A stretch of 15,833 nt of DNA. Source: an uncultured Blautia sp. (lineage in GTDB: Bacteria; Bacillota; Clostridia; Lachnospirales; Lachnospiraceae). The notes beneath the pieces were generated by a model that made no database searches, was not told where the DNA came from, and worked only from the letters and a program-made list of their open reading frames with translations. Below, in pieces: positions 5,597 through 12,898 of the stretch. The translations under genes were made by a program, and so were the position numbers. The DNA is taken from contig URHH01000050.1 in the NCBI GenBank assembly GCA_900547615.1, forward strand, positions 1-15,833. The letters run 5' to 3'. Position 1 is the first letter of the stretch. Each line of letters opens with the position of its first letter.

Positions 5597-6781
5597 TTAT
5601 CTATCTCCTTCCGGTTCGGGATTAAATAATCCCTTTTCCTGCCACCCTCCACCATACATATCATACTGTACCAACTGCTGGTAATAGTGGTTCATGGTAT
5701 TCGGCGCATTGTAGAGGGCAGTCACCATGTACGCCCTGATGTTAGTTATCTTGGTTGTGGTTTCCTTCATGCAGCCAATCACATACTCCAAATGGGCGCT
5801 GTTCAGCTTCAGGAATTTTGACTTCACAAGCTCATAAGGGTAATCCTCCCCATTAACCTTTACCATCCTTCGCTTCACGCACACAATCTCGCAGATCACC
5901 TCATAAAGTTCCTCATACAGCCCCTTTTCGCTCCAGTCACTGTATTTCATGTGATGCTCATACTCAATATTTTCTTTGATGATTTCCATGTAGGCGTTGG
6001 CATCATCCATCACATCAATCATATCATTATCCGGCTTGCCCTGTTTTTCTTTTATCTCCTGTGCAGATTGATTGATTGGATAGGATTCTCCGCCAGAAAT
6101 ATTTGCAGAAGTATTTGTATTTGTCCCCCCGTTTTGGTGCAGACCTGTATCTGTTTTCGGCAGGAGGGTATTTCCCATTTCGTCATGACCTGTATCCAAG
6201 TTTGTCGATACCTGTGTCCCGTTCCGGATACCCCTCCCTCCCAAAATTTCCATAGGGGCATCCGATTTTGTAGGGAGTCTCCCTCCCGTTTTATCATCAG
6301 ACGCACCTGCACCTGAATCGTCCAATCCGTCCATTGCAGGGATTTCCTCTGGAAATGTCAGTTGGTACAGCATATCCGGTTTCAGTTCCACATACATCAC
6401 ATTATTACAGACAAGCCCATCTCCATAACTGACTGTCCGGAACTCCCTCCTGATTACCTGTAATTTTTCCAATTTATCCATTGCGGTTTTAATTGTTTTC
6501 TTAGATTCTCCAAATAAATCCGCATAATACTGATAGCTCTGCCTTAGAATATCCTCAGAAAATTTCTTTTTCCAGCCGAGGATATGTCCGGTTCCCTGAT
6601 CCCGCACCTCAGAAGGGCGATACCAGTAAACAATATCTGCCAGAATAACAATCGCAAGGAGATATGGTTTCCCATTCTCCTTTGTGATTGTCCTGTACCA
6701 GACAGCAGGAATAATGTTTCCGGTAATATTTATGGAACCCATTGCGTCAACAATTATGTTTCCGCTTGTTAAGTATCCCAT
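5597..6781 (-). CDS. RepA-type replication initiator with DUF6017-like C-terminus (394 aa)
   Basis: The N-terminal third (about 20-150) resembles the winged-helix region of RepA-type initiators, including a hydrophobic helix ending VYWYRP and a helix-turn-helix-like stretch (ADLFGESKKTIKTAMDKLEK). A low-complexity linker rich in G, T, N and S (about 155-255) follows, then a conserved C-terminal domain matching what I recall as DUF6017 (YSDWSEKGLYEELYEVICE through NIRAYMVTALYNAPNT). I prefer the ATG at 6781 (MGYLTSG) over one at 6808 because AGGAAGGGG stands ahead of it and the earlier start would overlap parB. It follows parB by 2 bases. With ParA and ParB it suggests plasmid-like replication of the excised element. 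Confidence 0.8.
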   Translation of the reverse strand: MGYLTSGNIIVDAMGSINITGNIIPAVWYRTITKENGKPYLLAIVILADIVYWYRPSEVRDQGTGHILGWKKKFSEDILRQSYQYYADLFGESKKTIKTAMDKLEKLQVIRREFRTVSYGDGLVCNNVMYVELKPDMLYQLTFPEEIPAMDGLDDSGAGASDDKTGGRLPTKSDAPMEILGGRGIRNGTQVSTNLDTGHDEMGNTLLPKTDTGLHQNGGTNTNTSANISGGESYPINQSAQEIKEKQGKPDNDMIDVMDDANAYMEIIKENIEYEHHMKYSDWSEKGLYEELYEVICEIVCVKRRMVKVNGEDYPYELVKSKFLKLNSAHLEYVIGCMKETTTKITNIRAYMVTALYNAPNTMNHYYQQLVQYDMYGGGWQEKGLFNPEPEGDR

Positions 6782-6783
6782 TA

Positions 6784-7680
6784 TCAAACAGCCCCTTCCT
6801 CTTTCCATTTATCAAGAAGCGAAATAATAATGTTTTCAATCTCCTCATTGGAATAGCTGTCTGAAAAGTATTCGCCAATCTTGTCTGATTTTATTGTGAT
6901 TTTTCTTTCCTTCGGCTTTTCCTCTGTCAGTATCAGACGCACCATTGCAAAGGTAAGTTCGCCACTTTTGCCATATTCTTTAAGTTTTCCGGACTGCACC
7001 ATGCTGACACTGCATCCCTGTTCTTCAATGACAGCCTGTACCCACTGCTGTGCTTCCTCTGTCAGAAAAGATATATCCACGCCCTGTGAAAAACCGAGCT
7101 TTTTACTGTCCACCATAATAAGAAGTTCTTCCGACAGGCGTGAAAGCCATATATACCGCTGAACCTTTTTCGCATTCTCCCCGGCAGCTTCCCCGACTTC
7201 ATCAAGGGTGTTCTTCCCTGACTTTTTTCCCTGATGTTTCATGGCTTCATACTTCATTTTGTAGGCTCTCGCCTTTTCGCTTGGTAAAATATCCTCCCTC
7301 TGAATATTGGAGTCCACCATGATAATTGTCGCTTCATCATCGGTGTAATTGCGGACAATCACTGGCATCTCCGTTTTTCCGGCAAGCTCTGAACCCCTTT
7401 TCCTGCGGTGTCCGGCTATGATTTCATAGCCGCCGCCTGCCCTCGGTCTTGCAATGCCCGGAACCAGCACACCGTACTGGCGGATACTCTCCGTTGTTTC
7501 CTCCATCTTCTCATCATCCACCACCCGGAAAGGGTGGTCTTTGAATGTATGAAGGTCTGCAAGCGGCGCATTGATAATCTGTTCTACGGAGCTTTCCTGC
7601 CCCGCAGAACCGCCGAATAAATCCTCAAATTTCTCTATCTTAACTTTTGATGCGCTTCCTGCTTTTGCATTACTGCCCAT
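6784..7680 (-). CDS. parB: ParB/Spo0J-type partition protein (298 aa)
   Basis: ParB binds a centromere-like site and works with ParA to segregate DNA. The N-terminal ParB/Srx domain is visible: YEIIAGHRRKRG (about 85-96), in place of the usual GERR box, and NIQREDILPSEKARAYK (about 125-141). A helix-turn-helix region follows (EAAGENAKKVQRYIWLSRL). The C-terminal region is variable, as expected for dimerisation domains. The ATG at 7680 has GGAGG 9 bases upstream; an in-frame TTG at 7686 is less likely. The start overlaps the end of parA by 11 bases. No parS-like palindrome is visible in the window, so its binding site is unknown. Confidence 0.92.
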   Translation of the reverse strand: MGSNAKAGSASKVKIEKFEDLFGGSAGQESSVEQIINAPLADLHTFKDHPFRVVDDEKMEETTESIRQYGVLVPGIARPRAGGGYEIIAGHRRKRGSELAGKTEMPVIVRNYTDDEATIIMVDSNIQREDILPSEKARAYKMKYEAMKHQGKKSGKNTLDEVGEAAGENAKKVQRYIWLSRLSEELLIMVDSKKLGFSQGVDISFLTEEAQQWVQAVIEEQGCSVSMVQSGKLKEYGKSGELTFAMVRLILTEEKPKERKITIKSDKIGEYFSDSYSNEEIENIIISLLDKWKEEGAV

Positions 7681-8455
7681 TTCCAAGCACCTCCTTTGTC
7701 AGAGAATCATAAGCTGCCGCTACCTTCCCTTTTGGATCATGCCTGTAAATGCTGACACCTTCCGCAGAAATCTCCGCCGCCCTTACCGAAATAGGGATAC
7801 TGTTCGTAAATATCCTTACACTGCCCCCATAGGCTTCCTTCAGCATGGCACTGATGTCCTTTGCATAGTTCGTCCGGCTGTCCACCATTGTCAACAATAT
7901 GCCCTCAATCTCCAGCTTCGGGTTAATCTGCCGCTTTACCTTGCCAACCGTCTTAATGAGCTGCTGCAAGCCTTTGACGGGCAGGTATGCCGCCTGTACG
8001 GGTATCAGTATGCTGTCGGCACAGGCAAGGGCATTTATGGTAATCATGCCGAGTGAAGGCATACAGTCTATCAGGATATAATCGTAATTCCCCCTGACTA
8101 TCTCCATGTATGACCTCAGTATTGTTTCCCGGCTCATGACATTCACAAGGGAAACCTCCAGACCGGATAATTCGATATTCCCCGGCATAAGGTCTATCCC
8201 TTCCTCATGGTGCAGGATACCCTCCGTCGGCTCTACTTCCTCGTCATTGATTAAATCCCCCATAATGGTTGCAAGCGTGACTTCCAAAGTATCCGGTTCT
8301 GTATATCCTAAACTCGCTGTCAAACTGCCCTGTGCGTCTGCGTCTATCAGCAGGACTTTTTTACCCTGTTTTGCCAGTCCGATTCCTAAATTGCTTGTTG
8401 TGGTGGTCTTGCCCACTCCGCCTTTCTGGTTTGCGATTGCGATTATTTTACACAT
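7670..8455 (-). CDS. parA: ParA/Soj-type partition ATPase (261 aa)
   Basis: ParA ATPases bind DNA nonspecifically when ATP-bound and move ParB-DNA complexes. The deviant Walker A motif KGGVGKTT is at 11-18 and the DADAQG motif at 39-44, followed by a DYILIDCMPSLG Walker B region near residues 124-135. Length is normal for the Soj/ParA type without an N-terminal regulatory domain. AAAGGAG stands ahead of the ATG. It is preceded by the small DUF3970-like gene (23-base gap) and overlaps parB, giving the operon order DUF6075, DUF3970, parA, parB, repA. In conjugative elements this pair is thought to stabilise the circular form. Confidence 0.95.
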   Translation of the reverse strand: MCKIIAIANQKGGVGKTTTTSNLGIGLAKQGKKVLLIDADAQGSLTASLGYTEPDTLEVTLATIMGDLINDEEVEPTEGILHHEEGIDLMPGNIELSGLEVSLVNVMSRETILRSYMEIVRGNYDYILIDCMPSLGMITINALACADSILIPVQAAYLPVKGLQQLIKTVGKVKRQINPKLEIEGILLTMVDSRTNYAKDISAMLKEAYGGSVRIFTNSIPISVRAAEISAEGVSIYRHDPKGKVAAAYDSLTKEVLGNGQ

Positions 8456-8478
8456 GATTAAACTCTCCTTTGCTTCTG

Positions 8479-8655
8479 CTATGATTCTTTTATGTTGCTT
8501 TTTTTGACTTCCACATAAGCCCTGTAATATTTCTTTGTCCCTTTGTTCGGGAACAAATCAGAAAACTCCGTCACTTCGATTTTGGAATTTCTCTGTAAAA
8601 TCTTCCCAAACCACTTAATATCGTTCTTTGTTCCCATAAGCCTGACTTTTAACAT
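8479..8655 (-). CDS. Small DUF3970-like protein (58 aa)
   Basis: The ORF reads MLKVRLMGTKNDIKWFGKIL and ends KKSNIKES, matching my memory of DUF3970, a family of short proteins common in Firmicute mobile elements. The pattern is a beta strand, a helix (NDIKWFGKILQ), two short strands and a basic tail. GGAGG stands 7 bases ahead of the ATG within the end of the previous gene. The start shares one base with that gene's stop (TAATG), so translation is coupled. It precedes parA by 23 bases. Function is unknown; the position suggests an accessory role in maintenance. Confidence 0.8.
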   Translation of the reverse strand: MLKVRLMGTKNDIKWFGKILQRNSKIEVTEFSDLFPNKGTKKYYRAYVEVKKSNIKES

Positions 8656-9116
8656 TAATCCTGTCCTCCAAACATGGCATACAGATTGTGGTTATACGTT
8701 GCGTACTCCGGATACCGTATCTGTACCGCCTGCCAAAAATAAGGTGCGTAGGCACAGCAGAACAGTTCCTCCACTGTGTAATTCCTGCACTCGTCCACCT
8801 GTTTCTCCGCATCATCGTAATCAAGAACGCTTGGCGTACCATTGCAGTATAGGTTGAACGCCATTCTGACCACCTTTACGCTTCCGCTGGTCTGCCAGCC
8901 TTCATGCAGGCATTCTGTTTTTACACAGCCTGTCTTAAAATCATAAATGCTTTTAATGTTCCTTCTTGTGTCATTGCTGATACCAAGACAATAGACAAGC
9001 GCCTTGTGGTACACGTCCTGATACCTGACCTCTTTCAATTTCTCATAGTAGAACTTCTCATGTGCTTCGCTGATAAAAATAATCGCTTTCTCTGCTCCTA
9101 ACGCTGTACTGCTCAT
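8655..9116 (-). CDS. DUF6075-like element protein (153 aa)
   Basis: The sequence (IKSIYDFKTGCVKTECLHEG and VEELFCCAYAPYFWQAVQIRYPEY) resembles what I recall as DUF6075, a family found at the parA end of conjugative elements of gut Clostridia. It has six cysteines but no clear metal site, no signal peptide and no membrane segment. I prefer the ATG at 9116 because GGAGG lies 8 bases ahead; an in-frame ATG at 9131 has no ribosome binding site. It is the first gene of the element behind lysS, preceded by a terminator-like hairpin. Function is unknown. Confidence 0.75.
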   Translation of the reverse strand: MSSTALGAEKAIIFISEAHEKFYYEKLKEVRYQDVYHKALVYCLGISNDTRRNIKSIYDFKTGCVKTECLHEGWQTSGSVKVVRMAFNLYCNGTPSVLDYDDAEKQVDECRNYTVEELFCCAYAPYFWQAVQIRYPEYATYNHNLYAMFGGQD

Positions 9117-9154
9117 TCTTTTTTCCTCCATTTCTTATTTTGCTTTGCTGACCA

Positions 9155-9202
9155 TAACAAAAAAGGACACTTCCCTAAAATTTCTTTTAGAAAAATGTCC
9201 TT
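9155..9202 (-). terminator. Intrinsic terminator or attenuator between lysS and the element operon
   Basis: Outer arms AAGGACA (9163-9169) and TGTCCTT (9196-9202) and inner arms CTAAAA (9175-9180) and TTTTAG (9185-9190) around a four-base loop form a stacked hairpin. On the minus strand it is followed by a T-rich run (TTTTTTGTT). It would end transcripts coming out of lysS before they enter the element, or act as a leader attenuator if a promoter lies just upstream (a weak TACTAT box abuts it). Confidence 0.7.
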
Positions 9203-9279
9203 ATAGTACAAAATATTAACTTGAACTGACACGAGTTTAATTTAAAATCGTTTATTTTAACCCTTTAAGAGAGTTTATT

Positions 9280-9299
9280 TTGTCGTACTCTTGTCGTAC
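9280..9299. repeat. Tandem 9-bp direct repeat near the element end
   Basis: TTGTCGTAC occurs at 9280-9288 and again at 9291-9299, an 11-base period of about one helical turn, within 60 bases of the lysS stop. Directly repeated sites of this size near an element end are typical of arm-type binding sites of tyrosine integrases. That role is inferred from position; no integrase is visible here. Confidence 0.45.
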
Positions 9300-9343
9300 C
9301 ATACTGTTTCAAAGTCCGCAAACCCGCATAAACACTGGCTTTT

Positions 9344-10828
9344 TTAATCGACTGTTCGCATCGTCGGGAACAGAAGCACGTCTCTGATCGCTGCGGAATC
9401 TGTAAGAAGCATACACATACGGTCAATACCAAAACCAATTCCACCTGTAGGCGGCATACCAACTTCAAGTGCATTCATAAAGTCTTCGTCTGTTGTATTT
9501 GCTTCCTCATCGCCCTGAGCAAGAAGCTCTTCCTGGGCTTTGAAACGCTCTCTCTGATCGATCGGGTCGTTCAGCTCGGAGTAAGCATTTGCCATCTCCC
9601 AGCCGTTCATAAAGAACTCGAAACGTTCTGTATATTCCGGATTCTCCGGTTTCTTCTTTGTAAGCGGAGAAATCTCGATCGGGTGATCCATAACAAATGT
9701 AGGCTGGATCAGATGCTCTTCTACAAACTCTTCAAAGAAGAGACTTAAAATATCGCCTTTTTTGTGACGCTCTTCAAATTCTACATGATGCTCTCTTGCA
9801 ATGGCTCTTGCCTCTTCCAGTGTGTGGATTTCATTGAAATCAACGCCTGCATATTTCTTAACGGCATCTACCATTGTGATTCTCTCGAACGGCTTTCCAA
9901 GATCCATTTCCACGCCGTTGTAAACAATTTTTGTTGTGCCGAGGACTTCCTGGGCAACGTAACGGTAAAGATTTTCTGTAAGATCCATCATGCCGTGATA
10001 ATCTGTATATGCCTGGTAAAGCTCCATAAGAGTAAACTCAGGATTATGACGTGTATCAAGACCCTCATTACGGAATACACGTCCGATTTCATATACTCTT
10101 TCAAGACCGCCTACGATCAGTCTCTTTAAGTAAAGCTCAAGAGAAATACGAAGCTTGAAGTCCTCGTCAAGAGCATTAAAATGTGTCTCGAACGGTCTTG
10201 CTGCAGCGCCGCCTGCGTTTGCAACAAGGATCGGTGTCTCCACTTCCATAAATCCCTGAGTATCCAGGTATCTTCTGATCGCGCTTAAAATTTTGGAGCG
10301 CTTAATAAAGGTATCCTTTACTTCCGGGTTCATGATAAGGTCTACATATCTCTGACGGTAACGAAGGTCTGTATTTGTAAGACCGTGGAATTTCTCCGGA
10401 AGAACCTGAAGGCTCTTTGATAACAGAGTTACCTCAGAAGCATGAATGGAAGTTTCTCCTGTTTTTGTTTTGAAAACTTCACCCTTAATACCGATAATAT
10501 CGCCTACGTCAAGTTTTTTGAAATCTTTGTAGGACTCTTCTCCTATGCTGTCTCTTGCAACATAAGACTGAATGGTTCCCTGTAAATCCTGTACATGGCA
10601 AAAAGATGCCTTTCCCATGACACGTTTGGACATCATACGTCCTGCAATCACTACAGTTTTTCCTTCCAGTTCCTCAAAACTGTCTTTTACTTCCTGGCTG
10701 TGGTGTGTTACATCAAATTTTACGATTTTAAACGGATCTTTCTCATTTGCCTGTAAGTCCGCCAGTTTTTCACGGCGCACTTTAAGGAGCTGATTTAAGT
10801 CCTGTTCCTGCTTCTTCTGCTCTGCCAT
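9344..10828 (-). CDS. lysS: Lysyl-tRNA synthetase, class II (494 aa)
   Basis: It charges tRNA-Lys with lysine. The N-terminal OB-fold anticodon-binding domain (about 58-140) is followed by the class II core: motif 1 near 175-200, motif 2 with RVYEIGRVFRNEGLDTRHNPEF (244-265) and motif 3 GGIGFGIDRMCML near the C-terminus. The protein is full length and ends LLFPTMRTVD, in the usual place for this family. AGGAGG lies 7 bases ahead of the ATG. It lies downstream of greA, with which it probably shares a transcript. The conjugative element begins directly after the stop codon, so the last codons may be part of the attachment site and could have been supplied by the element; no terminator remains immediately after the gene. 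Confidence 0.97.
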   Translation of the reverse strand: MAEQKKQEQDLNQLLKVRREKLADLQANEKDPFKIVKFDVTHHSQEVKDSFEELEGKTVVIAGRMMSKRVMGKASFCHVQDLQGTIQSYVARDSIGEESYKDFKKLDVGDIIGIKGEVFKTKTGETSIHASEVTLLSKSLQVLPEKFHGLTNTDLRYRQRYVDLIMNPEVKDTFIKRSKILSAIRRYLDTQGFMEVETPILVANAGGAAARPFETHFNALDEDFKLRISLELYLKRLIVGGLERVYEIGRVFRNEGLDTRHNPEFTLMELYQAYTDYHGMMDLTENLYRYVAQEVLGTTKIVYNGVEMDLGKPFERITMVDAVKKYAGVDFNEIHTLEEARAIAREHHVEFEERHKKGDILSLFFEEFVEEHLIQPTFVMDHPIEISPLTKKKPENPEYTERFEFFMNGWEMANAYSELNDPIDQRERFKAQEELLAQGDEEANTTDEDFMNALEVGMPPTGGIGFGIDRMCMLLTDSAAIRDVLLFPTMRTVD

Positions 10829-10863
10829 TTTGTTTCCTCCTGTTTTATTCTTCCTCTCAACTC

Positions 10864-10910
10864 CGAAATCTCTGCTTCGCAGAACCGCCCTTTCAGGGCT
10901 TCCTATTTCG
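10864..10910 (-). other. Three-way-junction-like RNA fold in the lysS leader
   Basis: Outer arms CGAAAT (10864-10869) and ATTTCG (10905-10910) enclose two complete hairpins, TCTGC-TTC-GCAGA (10871-10883) and GCCCT-TTC-AGGGC (10887-10899). On the minus strand both loops read GAA. All three stems are perfect. It lies 36 bases upstream of the lysS start. There is no T-run, and no T-box or lysine-riboswitch signature is visible, so its role is unknown. Confidence 0.6.
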
Positions 10911-10927
10911 TCGTTGTACGCTCGGGT

Positions 10928-10962
10928 GAATGTGAATACTCGCTTCGCTCGTGCTCACATTC
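10928..10962 (-). repeat. Hairpin directly behind greA
   Basis: Arms GAATGTGA (10928-10935) and TCACATTC (10955-10962) pair perfectly around a 19-base loop containing CGA-rich repeats. It begins 8 bases after the greA stop. Lacking a T-run, it is not a standard terminator; it may protect or process the greA-lysS transcript, or be part of one dispersed intergenic repeat together with the adjoining junction. Confidence 0.6.
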
Positions 10963-10970
10963 CTTCCTCG

Positions 10971-11453
10971 CTACACGTTTCGCTGGATTTCCAGTACCTT
11001 GTACTGCATTACGCCTGTAGGCATTTCCACTTCTACAACGTCTCCTTTATGAGCGCCGATCAGCGCTTTTCCTACAGGAGATTCGTTGGAAATTTTTCCT
11101 TCCAGGCTGTTTGCCTCTGTAGAACCTACGATTTTCAGTTCAATATCTTCTTCAAACTCAAAATCATGAACTTTGACCTTGCAGCCTACGCTGATCTTGT
11201 CAAGGTCTACTTCGTCTTCTACTACAACCTCTGCGTTTTTCAGGATTTTTTCGATTTCCTCAATACGTGCTTCTATATCTCTCTGCTCATCTTTTGCTGC
11301 ATCATACTCTGCGTTCTCGGATAAGTCGCCCTGTTCTCTGGCTTCTTTGATTTTTTCTGCTACTTCTTTTCTTTTTACTACTTTTAAATCATGCAGCTCT
11401 TCTTCTAATTTTTTAAGACCTGCATAAGTAAGTAAGTTTTTCTTTTCTTCCAT
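10971..11453 (-). CDS. greA: Transcription elongation factor GreA (160 aa)
   Basis: GreA enters the secondary channel of RNA polymerase and stimulates cleavage of backtracked transcripts. The N-terminal antiparallel coiled coil spans about residues 8-75, with the tip motif GDLSENAEYDAAK holding the acidic residues that act in the cleavage site. The C-terminal FKBP-like domain contains NESPVGKALIGAHKGDVVEV. Length is standard. AAGGAG lies 9 bases ahead of the ATG and a perfect sigma-A promoter lies about 70 bases upstream. It probably forms a two-gene transcript with lysS, a pairing common in Clostridia. Confidence 0.97.
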   Translation of the reverse strand: MEEKKNLLTYAGLKKLEEELHDLKVVKRKEVAEKIKEAREQGDLSENAEYDAAKDEQRDIEARIEEIEKILKNAEVVVEDEVDLDKISVGCKVKVHDFEFEEDIELKIVGSTEANSLEGKISNESPVGKALIGAHKGDVVEVEMPTGVMQYKVLEIQRNV

Positions 11454-11523
11454 TTTCCTTACTCCTTTTCCACTCTTTTTCTAAAAAAGGTTAGAGATAC
11501 TCTAGGATATTCACAATTTCAGT

Positions 11524-11552
11524 ATTATACCCAAAACCTCAGCTATTGTCAA
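11524..11552 (-). promoter_or_regulatory. Perfect consensus sigma-A promoter for greA-lysS
   Basis: On the minus strand TTGACA (11547-11552) and TATAAT (11524-11529) are separated by exactly 17 bases. The -35 box begins 5 bases behind the dusB stop codon. Transcription would start near 11517, giving a leader of about 64 bases before the greA ATG. Confidence 0.9.
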
Positions 11553-11557
11553 GGTTT

Positions 11558-12523
11558 TTACTCCATTCTCCCCAGGAGCTTTTCCAGCTCTTCATAGCTG
11601 CTCACAAGGTTTGTTTCCCTTCGAAGAGCTGCGCTGTGGCGCATACCTGCCGTATACCATGCCACATGCTTTCGCATCTCCCGAATGCCTGTAAATTCGC
11701 CTTTTAAATCAATCTGCATTCTGGCATGGTGAAGTATCATTTCCCTTACTTCCTCTGCAGAAGGGCGGGGAAGTTTTTCCCCTGTTTCAAAATAATGGTT
11801 CAATTCCCGGAAAAGCCACGGATTCCCTCTTACCGCTCTTCCTATCATCACACCGTCACATCCTGTTTCTTTTATAAGCGCCTCTGCTTTTTCCGGAGAA
11901 TCCACATCTCCGTTTCCGATTACAGGAATAGTTACCGCTTCTTTTACTCTGCGTATTGTATCCCAGTCTGCTGTCCCTGAATAATACTGCTGCCGCGTTC
12001 TGCCGTGAACCGCAATCGCCGCCGCTCCTGCATCCTCCACACGCTTTGCAATCTCTACAATATCTACCGGCTCGTTTTCAAATCCAATGCGGACCTTTAC
12101 AGTAAGCGGTTTTTTTATTGCGGAAGAAACACTTTTTACGATTTTCACGATCAGCTCCGGATTTTTCAAGAGGGCTGAGCCCTCCCCGTTATTTACTACC
12201 TTCGGAACGGGACAGCCCATGTTGATGTCCAGAATATCAAAAGGTCTCTCCTCAATTTCTGCTGCCACCCTTGCCATAAGCTCCGGCTCGCTTCCGAAAA
12301 GCTGCATGGATACCGGATTTTCACATTTATCAATTTCCATCATAGCCTCTGTATTTTTATTATGGAAGGAAATCGCTTTTGCGCTGACCATTTCCATGCA
12401 GATAAAACCGGCTCCTTGCTCCTTGCAGAGTTTTCGAAAAGGAAGATCTGTAACGCCTGCCATAGGCGCAAGAACAAAGGGGTTGTCAATCTGAACGTCT
12501 CCGATTTTCCACTTCATCTTCAT
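11558..12523 (-). CDS. dusB: tRNA-dihydrouridine synthase B (321 aa)
   Basis: This flavoenzyme reduces uridine in the D-loop of tRNAs. The TIM-barrel start LAPMAGVTDLPFR (18-30) binds FMN, the catalytic cysteine is C104 in NMGCPVPKVV, and KVRIGF, HGRTRQQYYSG and IGNGDV are the conserved substrate and FMN-phosphate motifs. The C-terminal helical domain (about 245-321) is complete. Its ATG overlaps the stop of the DUF6145-like gene by 4 bases (ATGA) and has only a weak ribosome binding site, so it is likely translated by coupling. It closes the nfeD-to-dusB gene cluster. Confidence 0.95.
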   Translation of the reverse strand: MKMKWKIGDVQIDNPFVLAPMAGVTDLPFRKLCKEQGAGFICMEMVSAKAISFHNKNTEAMMEIDKCENPVSMQLFGSEPELMARVAAEIEERPFDILDINMGCPVPKVVNNGEGSALLKNPELIVKIVKSVSSAIKKPLTVKVRIGFENEPVDIVEIAKRVEDAGAAAIAVHGRTRQQYYSGTADWDTIRRVKEAVTIPVIGNGDVDSPEKAEALIKETGCDGVMIGRAVRGNPWLFRELNHYFETGEKLPRPSAEEVREMILHHARMQIDLKGEFTGIREMRKHVAWYTAGMRHSAALRRETNLVSSYEELEKLLGRME

Positions 12524-12885
12524 TCTTCGCCGTCCGCTTTCTTTTTTAATTCTTCCTCCGGAATATCTCCGAGGAAAAATACTTTATAATACATTTCCAG
12601 AGATTCCAGAAGATCTCTCTTCTCTGTCTGAAGCTGTTTGATTTTTAATGCGCTTCCGATCTCGTCAAAGCAGGCATCTGCCTCCAGCGCTTCTGTTTTA
12701 AACTGAAGTCTGCCGTCCCCGTCAAATTCCAGAGTGAGGATTCCTCCCACATCTTCTGTAAAAAGGACGCACATGATCTGAAGCTCCTGCTTCACATGAT
12801 CCGGCAGAGAATTAAAATCCTGATTAAAATAATATTTCTGTTCGTATGCGCTTGCGCCGCATAATACGATATTTTCCTGATACAT
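12520..12885 (-). CDS. DUF6145-like small protein (121 aa)
   Basis: The sequence (IVLCGASAYEQKYYFNQDFN near the start and LLESLEMYYKVFFLGDIPEE near the end) matches what I recall as DUF6145, found in Lachnospiraceae and often next to birA and dusB. The middle is a predicted strand-rich stretch (GGILTLEFDGDGRLQF) and the last 40 residues are helical and charged. It has no signal peptide or membrane segment. It is 13 bases behind birA and overlaps dusB by 4 bases. No biochemical function is known to me. Confidence 0.85.
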   Translation of the reverse strand: MYQENIVLCGASAYEQKYYFNQDFNSLPDHVKQELQIMCVLFTEDVGGILTLEFDGDGRLQFKTEALEADACFDEIGSALKIKQLQTEKRDLLESLEMYYKVFFLGDIPEEELKKKADGEE

Positions 12886-12898
12886 AAAGTACCCCTTT

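Larger units (their letters stand above)
1..9343 (-). mobile_element. Integrated conjugative element, partial, inserted behind lysS
   Basis: The stretch holds a linked set of genes typical of Tn1549/CD1115-type conjugative elements of gut Firmicutes: ParA, ParB, a RepA/DUF6017 initiator, PcfB, a VirD4-type coupling protein and a Maff2 protein, all in one direction. It starts directly after the lysS stop codon, where gene content changes abruptly from housekeeping to mobile functions. The right boundary near 9343 is inferred from this change and from the intact lysS end; the exact attachment core cannot be defined without the other end. Integrase, relaxase, VirB4, TrbL and oriT are absent and must lie left of the window if the element is complete. 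Confidence 0.85.

Noticed and set aside
9242..9260. AT-rich inverted repeat TTAAAAT/ATTTTAA
   Set aside because: The arms are simple AT sequence in an AT-rich stretch and can occur by chance; no T-run or start codon relation supports a role.
1..9343. oriT, relaxase or parS site within the element part
   Set aside because: No relaxase gene is present and no canonical parS palindrome or nick-site motif was seen; these probably lie to the left.
9265..9474. Minus-strand ORF running from inside lysS into the element end
   Set aside because: It overlaps the true lysS frame, has no ribosome binding site, and its sequence within lysS is a frame shadow. Its tail might be a remnant, but nothing supports that.
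10829..10970. T-box or lysine riboswitch controlling lysS
   Set aside because: No T-box specifier/antiterminator consensus and no lysine-riboswitch-sized conserved leader is visible in the 142 bases.
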